A model generated the notes under the pieces. The model ran no database searches and was not told the origin of the DNA. It saw only the letters and a list, made by a program, of their open reading frames with translations. 13,522 bases of DNA, taken from the NCBI GenBank assembly GCA_019308625.1, contig JAFDHU010000026.1:1089-14610 (forward strand), read 5' to 3'. This DNA comes from Deltaproteobacteria bacterium (GTDB taxonomy: Bacteria > Desulfobacterota > Desulfobaccia > Desulfobaccales > 0-14-0-80-60-11). This document shows positions 7,699 to 13,522 of this stretch, in pieces (positions within the stretch are counted from its first letter, which is position 1; each line of letters begins with the position of its first letter). The position numbers and the translations under genes were made by a program.

Positions 7699-9063
7699 AT
7701 GGCAGAAGAAGCAAAACCCATGGAAATTTATATTGACCGCAAGGTTCGGCGAATTGGCGGTCTTGGTCCCGAAGTAGCCGACCGCTGCTTCACCTGCGGC
7801 ACTTGCAGCGGCGGCTGTCCAGCCACGGGGCTGGTGCCTATGGAGGGCACCGAGGGCACTTGGGACATCAGAAAGGTCGTTCGGGCCATCGTCTTCGGCA
7901 TGGAGCAGGAGGTCATTGATTCCAAATTCCCTTGGGTATGCACCATGTGCGGCCGCTGTCAGTATGCTTGCCCCATGGGCATTGACCTGCTGCGCACCTT
8001 GTGGGCTTGTCGGGCTCTGCGCGACCGGGATAAAGTGCCCACTCCCATGCACCAGGGCACGGTAATGTGCCTGGAGAAGGGCAACAATCTGGGCATCCCC
8101 AAGGATGATTTCCTCTTTCTCCTGGCTGATTTGGGCAAGGAGCTGGAGGATGAGTGCTGCCCGGGGTTTTATGTGCCGGTGGACAAGGAAGGGGCCAACG
8201 TGATAATCACCATCAACTCCAAGGAGCCCTTCGGCGAGCCCGACGACATGAAGTTCTGGTGGAAGATTTTTTACGCCGCCAGAGAGGACTGGACCGTGCC
8301 GTCGGAGAACTGGGAGGGTGTCAACTGGGGCCTCTTTTCCTGCAACGAAGAAGCCATGAAAGAAATCGTCCACCATATCATTGAAAACGCCCGCCGATTG
8401 AAGGTGAAAACCATCTTGTATCCGGAATGAGGGCACGCCTATTATGCAACCCGGTACGGGTTCACCCATTGGTTCCCTGAAGTTTTCCAAGAATTCAAGG
8501 TAGTCAGCGTCCAGCAGTTGCTCAAGGAATACATTGACCAAGGCAGAATCAAGCTGGATCCCTCGCGGAACAAGCACACCATTACCGTGCACGATCCCTG
8601 CAACTACGTGCGCAAGTCCCAGATGGCCTTCGGTGATCACATGGGCGAGCTCAATCGCTGGATCACCTTGCAATGCGTGGATCCCTCCCTTTATCGGGAG
8701 ATGTGCGACGATCCCCTGGACAACCTCTGCTGCGGAGGCGGGGGAGGCGCCTGGGCCATGCCTTATGAAAAGGAACGTCTAGCCTACGGCAAGGCCAAGG
8801 CCGACCAGATCAAAGCCACCGGCGCGGAAGTGGTGATGGCCCCCTGCCACAACTGCCGGGACCAGATCTTGAAAGGCTTGGGCAAGGAACATGCCGAAGG
8901 CCGGATGGACATGGGCAACTATAAAGAGACCGTGTACCTCTGGGAGCTGGTGGCCAACACCTTGATCATTGAACCCTGGAGTGAGGAGGAGATTGAAAAG
9001 GCCCACGCCGAGAGGGACGCCCAGTTTGAAAAGTTCGGCATTGAGCTGGAGGAGGAAATGTAA
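7699..9063 (+). CDS. DsrK/HmcF/HdrD-like Fe-S oxidoreductase, probable selenoprotein (in-frame TGA at 8428-8430)
   Basis: The gene starts at ATG 7699 behind GGAGG. N-terminal ferredoxin motifs C30-C33-C36-C40 and C81-C84-C87-C91 should hold two [4Fe-4S] clusters. The C-terminal part has a full CCG domain: C301, C344-C345, C383-x-x-C386. The middle (N-N-L-G-I-P, then V-D-K-E-G-A-N-V) matches DsrK/HmcF-type proteins, which use CCG domains for thiol/disulfide electron transfer. Codon 244 is TGA, in Y-P-E-[TGA]-G-H-A-Y. DsrK relatives have cysteine here (E-C-G-H-A), and the same frame continues without a break to TAA at 9061-9063. With a SECIS-like hairpin just downstream, I read this as selenocysteine (454 aa in all, near HmcF length). 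The first CCG domain otherwise keeps only C215. There are no membrane segments, so it is cytoplasmic and probably docks on a hydrogenase or membrane complex. A TGC-to-TGA error or mutation is the alternative; termination at 8430 would leave a 243-aa HdrC-like protein. Confidence 0.8.
8448..8462 (+). promoter_or_regulatory. SECIS-like hairpin downstream of the in-frame TGA
   Basis: The sequence AACCCGGTACGGGTT forms a perfect stem (AACCC/GGGTT, or one pair more) with GGU in the apical loop at 8453-8455. The loop is 22 nt after the UGA. Bacterial SECIS elements sit inside the coding region just after the UGA and carry a G-G-U-type apical loop for SelB binding at about this distance (18 nt in E. 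coli fdhF). A C bulge and two further pairs (TG/CA) extend the lower stem. The match is by eye only. Confidence 0.55.
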
Positions 9064-9099
9064 GGGGACAACCTTTCGGAGGCATCCCCCAGTAACACC

Positions 9100-9139
9100 A
9101 GCCTGGCAGACTTGGCAGTCAAGTCTGCCAGGCTTTTTT
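9100..9139 (+). terminator. Rho-independent terminator after the Fe-S oxidoreductase gene
   Basis: A perfect 15-bp stem (9100-9114 with 9120-9134), starting AGCCTGGCAG, closes a 5-nt loop GCAGT and is followed by six T residues (9134-9139). It lies 37 nt after the stop at 9063. No comparable T-run exists for the opposite strand, so it acts mainly on plus-strand transcription. It supports 9063 as the true 3' end of the transcription unit. Confidence 0.93.
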
Positions 9140-9173
9140 ATGGGTTTATAACTTCGGACTTCTTAAAAAGGCG

Positions 9174-9614
9174 CTATTCTCCTTGGGCCGCCGCCCGCTT
9201 CTGAACCAGCTTGAGGTAGTCGGCGTCCACCTTTAAACCCAGTTTTTGGGCCTGCTGGAGATCGGCCAGGGCCTGGTCAAAATCCTCCAGGGTAAAATAC
9301 ACCTGAGCCCGGAGGTTGTAAGCCTGGGCAAAGTTGGGATTGATTTTCAGGGCCTCATTCAAATCAGCGATGGCTTCGCGGTTGAGACCTTTGGCATATT
9401 TGGCCCGGCCCCGGTAAACATAAGGGGCCGGGACCTCGGGCTTGAGTCTGATGGCCTGGTCAAATTTGGCGATGGCTTCGTCAAACCTGCCCTGATTGCA
9501 GGCTGCCACTCCCTGTTCAATCAGGGCCTGGAAGTTTTCCCCGGCAACTGTGTCGCTCAGGCTAAGCCCCCCCAGGAAGATGATTAGAAACACCAACACA
9601 ACCCGCTTCGTCAC
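9174..9614 (-). CDS. Secreted tetratricopeptide-repeat (TPR) protein
   Basis: This 146-aa protein starts at GTG (9612-9614), 7 nt after AGGAGG. The first 24 or so residues are a Sec signal peptide: M-T-K-R, a hydrophobic core V-V-L-V-F-L-I-I-F-L and a likely cleavage after T-V-A-G. There is no lipobox cysteine, so it is probably periplasmic. The rest is three TPR units at about 28-61, 62-95 and 96-129, with the pattern A/G...Y/F...A...P (for example F-D-E-A-I-A-K-F-D-Q-A-I-R-L-K-P). TPRs mediate protein-protein contacts, and the partner cannot be told from this. It converges on the plus-strand terminator and lies downstream of the broken reductase on the same strand. Confidence 0.9.
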   Translation of the reverse strand: MTKRVVLVFLIIFLGGLSLSDTVAGENFQALIEQGVAACNQGRFDEAIAKFDQAIRLKPEVPAPYVYRGRAKYAKGLNREAIADLNEALKINPNFAQAYNLRAQVYFTLEDFDQALADLQQAQKLGLKVDADYLKLVQKRAAAQGE

Positions 9615-9741
9615 TTAGTAACCTCCTGATGGTTATCCGCCGGACTGGCATCTTGCCGCCCTTCAGGGCCCTGCAGTCCAGTAACCCACTCAGGGGCCAA
9701 GGTACCTCCGGGCTAAGGGTTAAGATTGTTTGAGCCGCGGC

Positions 9742-11357
9742 TCACACCGAGCACTGACGGCACTCTTCGGTGAATTCGTGGGCTACCTCCACCCGCTGAG
9801 GCGGGATGCTCAGCACTTGGCCCGGCCGAGAGCCGTAGCGGTAAACGGTGATCCCCTTCAAGCCCAGGCGCCAGGCCAGCAGATAGGCCTGGGCCACCTC
9901 CTCCACGGTGGCTTCCGGAGCCAGGTTGATGGTTTTGGATACCGCGTTTTCCACCTGGCGCTGGAACGCGGCCTGCATCCTCACCTGATACTCCACGCTC
10001 ACTTCGAAGGTGGTAGGAAACAGCCGCCGGATTTCCTCCGGCAACTCGGGGATGTTCCTCACCCGACCGGTAGCCAGCACCCGAGACAGCCATTTCTCTG
10101 CGTGCCGGTGGGGGCGACGGTGGTCACCGTGGCGTTCCGTCGTGGGGGCCGCCCCTCTTGGTGATAGCGGCTGATGTAAAAATTGGGGAAGGGGCCCCGC
10201 ATCCTGGCCAAGGCCTCGGATTGGGCCACCGCCTGGGCCTGAATGCGGGCCATGAGACGTTCGGCCAACTCCAAGGCCTCAGGGGAGTCATAGGCCAGCC
10301 CCAGTTGGATGAACATGTCCGCCAACCCCATGACGCCGAGACCGATCTTCCGGTTGGCCCGGGTGATGGCCGTGATTTGCGCCAGGGGAAAGTGGCTTTG
10401 GTCAATGCAGTCGTCCAGGAAGGTAACCCCCAGCCTTACCAGGCGGTCCAGCTCGTCCCAGTCCAAGTCTCCGTTTTTGACCAATCTGGCCAGATTGATG
10501 GAGCCCAGGTTGCAGGACTCATAAGGTAGCAGCGGCTGTTCGCCGCAGGGGTTGGTGACCTCCAGGCGCCCCAGCTCGGGGGTGGGGTTGGCCCGCTCTA
10601 TAGCGTCCAGGAAGATGATGCCCGGGTCCCCGGTCTCCAGGGCGTAGCGGCAGATGGTGTCAAAAACCTCCCGGGCGTTGAGGCGGCCCCATTCCTGACC
10701 AGTGCGGGGGTTGATGAGGGGGTAATCTTCCCCCTGTTCCACTTTTCTCATAAACTCATCGGTGACTGCCACCGAGAGATTGAAGTTGGTCAGAATCCCC
10801 CCATCGGCTTTGGCTTTGATGAATTCCAGGATGTCCGGATGGTCCACCCGGAGGATGCCCATGTTGGCCCCTCGGCGGCGGCCGCCCTGCTTGACCACTT
10901 CGGTAGTGGTGTCAAAGATTCGCATAAAGCCCAGGGGCCCGGAAGCCACCCGGCCGGTGCTCCGCACTTGGTCGCCCTTGGGGCGCAGACGGGTGAAACT
11001 GAAGCCGGTGCCCCCGCCAGTCTGATGAATGAGGGCCATGGCCTTCACAGCCTCCATGATGCCGGCCATGTCGTCCGGCACCGGAATCACGAAGCAGGCG
11101 GCCAACTGGCCATTGGGCAGGTCGGCGTTCATCAGGGTGGGGGAGTTGGGCAAAAACTTCAAAGAAGCCATGGCCTCAAAAAAGTCCCTGGTCTGCCGGG
11201 CCACTGCCTCGGTGCCCCCGTAGCGGGCCTCGGCCGCGGCCACTCCTCGAGCTACCCGGTGGAAAAGCTCCTCCGGAGTCTCCACCACTTTGCCGTCAGG
11301 ATCCCGCCGGAGATAGCGCTCTTCCAGCACTCTTCGGGCGATGGGACGGAATTCCAT
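9742..11357 (-). pseudogene. Second class II ribonucleotide reductase (NrdJ-like), broken by an internal deletion with frameshift
   Basis: The 5' part (11357 to about 10101, 419 codons) is a good NrdJ: C88, N-P-C-G-E with C271 and E273, C282 (E-S-C-N-L-G-S) and A-P-T-G-T. The ATG at 11355-11357 follows AGGGGGGGAG; an in-frame Met ten codons upstream is less likely. After A-P-T-G-T the frame collapses and stops. Homology resumes in another frame from about 10096, with L-A-T-G-R-V-R-N-I-P-E-L-P-E-E-I-R-R-L-F, and runs to a stop at 9742 with a C-terminal C-R-Q-C. Compared with the intact nrdJ in this window, about 50 residues (S-I-I-A-G...S-S-G-I-E-P-L-F and onward) are missing. That segment lines the substrate site, so no active enzyme is expected. 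It lacks the TSCPD and zinc-ribbon end, so it belonged to a shorter subtype of about 600 aa. An assembly gap is a possible alternative. Confidence 0.85.
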
Positions 11358-11426
11358 CAAACTCCCCCCCTGATGCACTGCGCTCAAGGCTGCCGGAGTC
11401 TCAGCCCCTGGAAAATATGTGGCATT

Positions 11427-12209
11427 CTACACTAATCCCCATTTTTTTGCCCGTTCTTTGTAGGGCGGGGGAAATTCCGGGGTGAAATTCTGGTAAAAAG
11501 TAACGGGATAGCGGGCCCCGATGCGGCGGCCGGCTTCCTTCAAACCCAGGAGCAGGCCGTCCAGCAGGCGGACCGGAAAGGCCACCACCAGCTCATCGTC
11601 CTGGGTCATGGAAAAAATTCGGTCCCCGAGGCCGGGCATCACCACCAGGATGGTGTCCCGAAGGTAAGGGCCAATTAGATAAGCGGCACATTCCACTTTG
11701 CCGCCGAATTCGCCGGTAACCCGCTCCCCCAGGCTGAAGGTGGCCGCCTGGACGAGGCGCATGAGCTGGGCCGGATTGCCGAACACCACCACCACCTGGG
11801 GCTCCAGGGCCAGCCGCTCCAGGGGGGCCAGATATACGGCCCCGATTTCCCGGGGTTGAAACCGGGGCAGGGCTTCAATTTCCTTAAGCGCCGGGCCCAG
11901 TTCCTGATGAAAGCCCACCTCGCAGAAGAGCTGGGCCAGCTCCATCACCGGGTCGGAAACCGGCACAAACCCGAAGGCCAGGGTGCCCGGGACACAGACC
12001 AAGTCTTCCTGGCACAGACCCACCGGCCAGCCGTACACCCGGGCCATGGTAACCCCCTGGCAGATGGTGATCCTTTTGCCCAAGACCTGGGACGGCCGCC
12101 TGGTTTTTTCCGGCAGTTGGGCCGCATCAGCCAGAAAAGCCACCCCCAGAGGTTCGGTGCGGAGCCTCAGTGCCTCCCTGATTTGCCGGGCGGCATCTTT
12201 ATAGTTCAC
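11427..12209 (-). CDS. DUF169 domain protein
   Basis: The sequence fits the DUF169 family: R-T-E-P-L-G-V-A-F near the N-terminus, a cysteine-bearing middle (I-C-Q-G at 49-52, then G-L-C-Q-E-D-L-V-C at 64-72), V-V-V-F-G-N-P-A-Q-L-M-R at 140-151 and a later conserved cysteine (C174). No biochemical role is established for the family; it is common in anaerobes and archaea. GTG at 12207-12209 is chosen because AGGAGG precedes it by 6 nt; an ATG six codons upstream would include that site. The protein is then 260 aa, soluble, with no signal peptide. It ends 69 bp before the broken nrdJ-like gene on the same strand, so the two may have shared a transcript. Confidence 0.8.
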   Translation of the reverse strand: MNYKDAARQIREALRLRTEPLGVAFLADAAQLPEKTRRPSQVLGKRITICQGVTMARVYGWPVGLCQEDLVCVPGTLAFGFVPVSDPVMELAQLFCEVGFHQELGPALKEIEALPRFQPREIGAVYLAPLERLALEPQVVVVFGNPAQLMRLVQAATFSLGERVTGEFGGKVECAAYLIGPYLRDTILVVMPGLGDRIFSMTQDDELVVAFPVRLLDGLLLGLKEAGRRIGARYPVTFYQNFTPEFPPPYKERAKKWGLV

Positions 12210-12561
12210 GGATATCCTCCTCTGCATGGCGGCAGGGCAGCGCCGCGGTCATTTCCTAATGTTTGTGATTTTAAGAACCCGAACTAAGCAGGGCAACCCA
12301 CGGGTCGGTTTTCCCCTGGCCACCCAGGTTGGGTAGCGGCATTCCGATTAAGCGCCGGTAGCGCTCCGTGCTAAGTGATTTTTATCCCGAAAAATTCTTT
12401 TCATAATTGAAAAAAGATGAAATTCTGTTTTAAAGTAATTTAGGCAGGTTAAGTCTGGACCAGAAATTGGGCCGGGATAAATGCCTTCAACTCTTGCAAG
12501 CAGTGGTGCCGGCAACCGTTTAAGGAGCCCAACAAACCACCTTAGAGAGGAAGGAGGAGCC
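12210..12561. other. Intergenic region before the 82-aa orphan gene
   Basis: These 352 bp lie between the divergent DUF169 gene and the small plus-strand gene. They contain a short hairpin (AGCGC/GCGCT around 12351-12365) and an AT-rich patch (about 12370-12440) with a weak promoter-like pair, TTGAAA followed after 18 nt by TAAAGT. I compared the 12270-12380 stretch mentally with c-di-GMP, cobalamin, TPP and glycine riboswitches and found no match. No tRNA was recognised. Confidence 0.4.
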
Positions 12562-12810
12562 ATGCAAGTCTATACCGTGGGAAAACTTAAGCAGATCCTG
12601 GGCTTAGGGTTCGCGGCCGGTGACACAGGAGTCATTGAGACGGTAGAGTCAATGTGCAAAACCCTGCAGGAAATCAAGTCTACCTTGGGGCTCCCCCCTG
12701 AAGCGGAGGGGCCACAGATCCTGGAGGCCATCCAGGCCTTAAAGGCTGAAAAGGCTCCCCCCAAAGCCCCTGAGAAGGTAAGCTGGTTCCGGGCCCTGTT
12801 CAAAACTTAG
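12562..12810 (+). CDS. Small hypothetical protein, 82 aa
   Basis: The ATG at 12562 follows AAGGAGGAG at good spacing, which is the main reason for calling this gene. I do not recognise the product. It begins M-Q-V-Y-T-V-G-K-L-K-Q-I-L-G, has a helical middle (I-E-T-V-E-S-M-C-K-T-L-Q-E-I-K), a P-P-K-A-P linker and ends W-F-R-A-L-F-K-T. There is no signal peptide or membrane segment, and only one cysteine. A longer frame back to 12481 lacks a ribosome-binding site of its own. It is separated from both neighbours by over 300 bp, so it is probably monocistronic. Confidence 0.65.
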   Translation: MQVYTVGKLKQILGLGFAAGDTGVIETVESMCKTLQEIKSTLGLPPEAEGPQILEAIQALKAEKAPPKAPEKVSWFRALFKT

Positions 12811-13124
12811 GTCTCGGCATTTCCCAGCTGATGGAAATTTAACGAGCAGGACAGATTTCTTTCTTCCCCCCAGTAATGCGGTGCATCTTTTGACGGCATT
12901 TACTTGGCTTAATTATTTGACTCCAAAAATCCAGTCACCCACGGTGGAGAAAAGCTGTCCAGTCGCTGTATCTGGCCGGTTTGGCTCAAAGCCGCAGCCA
13001 CCGGAAAAACCAGGGGGGTTGTTCACTTAAGCAGGTTGAAAATATTTCACCGCAAGTTTATTAAATTTAGCTGATGAGACTTGGCGGGTTGATTGAGCAC
13101 CTGAAGGAGTGCCCTTTTCAAAAT
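12811..13124. other. Intergenic region before the P-type ATPase gene
   Basis: About 314 bp without a gene. A weak AT-rich inverted repeat (ATTTCC/GGAAAT, 12819-12838) just after the orphan gene could be a poor terminator. A nested inverted repeat lies at 12976-13004 (outer CCGGT/ACCGG, inner GGCT/AGCC), and a promoter candidate at 13036-13064. Nothing else was identified. Confidence 0.4.
13036..13064 (+). promoter_or_regulatory. Candidate sigma70 promoter of the P-type ATPase gene
   Basis: TTGAAA (13036-13041) and TATTAA (13059-13064) are separated by 17 nt. The transcript would start near 13071, leaving a leader of about 54 nt before the preferred ATG at 13125. Confidence 0.45.
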
Positions 13125-13522
13125 ATGCACCTGCCCTCTGATCAGACGCGACCTGTTTTCTACACCCTGACTCCGGAGGAAGTTCTGGAGACTTTGGGCA
13201 GCGGTCCCCAGGGCCTGAGCCGGGCTGAAGCGGAGGCCCGGCTTAAGCGCTACGGCCCCAATGAGCTGGCACCACCCAAAAAAATCAATCCCTGGCTGAT
13301 CTTTTTTCGCCAGTTCGCCAACCTCCTGATCATCATTTTGATTGCCGCCACGGTAATTTCCTTCCTTCTGGGGGAACACCTGGATGCCTACGTCATCATG
13401 GCCATTGTGGTGGCCTGCGCGCTTTTGGGCTTTGTGCAGGAGTACCGGGCCGAGAAGGCCGCGGCGGCCTTGCAGAAGCTGGCCGCGCCCACTGCCACGG
13501 TGATCCGGGAGGGGCAGGAGAC
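13125..13522 (+). CDS. Cation-transporting P-type ATPase (P2A, Ca2+-ATPase-like), N-terminal part
   Basis: The frame is open to the window edge, giving 132 codons. The N-terminal cation-ATPase domain is clear: L-T-P-E-E-V-L-E-T-L-G, then G-L-S-R-A-E-A-E-A-R-L-K-R-Y-G-P-N-E-L. Two membrane segments follow: L-L-I-I-I-L-I-A-A-T-V-I-S-F-L-L, then a short acidic loop (G-E-H-L-D-A-Y) and V-I-M-A-I-V-V-A-C-A-L-L-G-F. After Q-E-Y-R-A-E-K-A the actuator domain begins (L-A-A-P-T-A-T-V-I-R). This is the start of an SERCA/PMCA-like pump that exports Ca2+ or a related cation. The phosphorylation site D-K-T-G-T would lie beyond the window, so ion specificity cannot be judged. ATG 13125 fits the family start; an in-frame ATG at 13074 would add 17 unusual residues. 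AAGGAG at 13103-13108 is rather far from 13125. Confidence 0.88.
   Translation, partial: MHLPSDQTRPVFYTLTPEEVLETLGSGPQGLSRAEAEARLKRYGPNELAPPKKINPWLIFFRQFANLLIIILIAATVISFLLGEHLDAYVIMAIVVACALLGFVQEYRAEKAAAALQKLAAPTATVIREGQE

Noticed and set aside
8518..9063. A separate gene for the C-terminal CCG domain, giving a two-gene HdrC plus HdrB reading
   Set aside because: The frame is identical to that of 7699-8430. The codons between the TGA and 8518 continue the family homology (G-H-A-Y...), and no ribosome-binding site or ATG exists at 8518.
9643..9680. Inverted repeat GGACTG/CAGTCC as a terminator for the broken reductase gene
   Set aside because: The stem is only 6 bp with a long loop, and no T-run follows on either strand.
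11358..11426. NrdR boxes upstream of the second reductase gene
   Set aside because: Only a weak AT-rich fragment around 11411-11420 resembles a half-site, with no paired box at the right spacing.
12260..12390. c-di-GMP or cobalamin riboswitch suggested by GGGCAACCC and nearby GC-rich hairpins
   Set aside because: The conserved core of the c-di-GMP class (GACGCAAAGC) and the B12 box are absent.
1..13522. CRISPR array, insertion sequence, rRNA or prophage genes
   Set aside because: No regularly spaced repeats, transposase, rRNA-like or phage structural sequences were seen on either strand.

Overview
This is a GC-rich bacterial window of 13.5 kb. It most likely comes from a strictly anaerobic member of the Desulfobacterota (the former Deltaproteobacteria). 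That is inferred from gene content: B12-dependent (class II) ribonucleotide reductases, a soluble DsrK/HmcF/HdrD-type Fe-S oxidoreductase, a hydrogenase maturation protease, a DUF169 protein and a YkgJ-type cysteine-cluster protein. The species cannot be named from the sequence alone.

Layout. Positions 1-436 (minus) hold the N-terminal part of an AT-rich DNA methyltransferase that runs off the left edge. Positions 572-2777 (minus) hold the class II ribonucleotide reductase gene nrdJ, which has an apparent one-base frameshift near its 3' end and a promoter carrying two NrdR-like boxes. Divergently, fabH lies at 3143-4132 (plus). A small coiled-coil hypothetical (4306-4662, minus) is divergent from the overlapping pair hisI-hisG (4734-5988, plus). 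A plus-strand run follows: a YkgJ-type protein (6078-7001), a hydrogenase maturation protease (7111-7593) and a DsrK/HmcF-type Fe-S protein (7699-9063), closed by a strong intrinsic terminator (9100-9139). The minus strand then carries a secreted TPR protein (9174-9614), a second, broken class II ribonucleotide reductase (9742-11357) and a DUF169 protein (11427-12209). The right end has an 82-aa orphan (12562-12810, plus) and the N-terminus of a P2A-type cation ATPase (13125 to the edge, plus).

The most notable observation is in the Fe-S protein. Its frame is interrupted once, by a TGA at 8428-8430, exactly where DsrK/HdrD relatives have the cysteine of a conserved E-C-G-H motif. The frame is then open and homologous to the end. 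A hairpin with GGU in its apical loop begins 17 nt after the TGA. Together these suggest a selenocysteine-containing subunit of 454 aa rather than two genes or a pseudogene. The caveat is that two other genes in the window carry lesions (a 1-nt shift in nrdJ and an internal deletion in its paralogue), so sequence error or gene decay has to be excluded.

The genes do not form one pathway. The window mixes core metabolism (dNTP synthesis, fatty-acid initiation, histidine synthesis) with an anaerobic electron-transfer cluster. The AT-rich methyltransferase begins right after the nrdJ stop and looks acquired.
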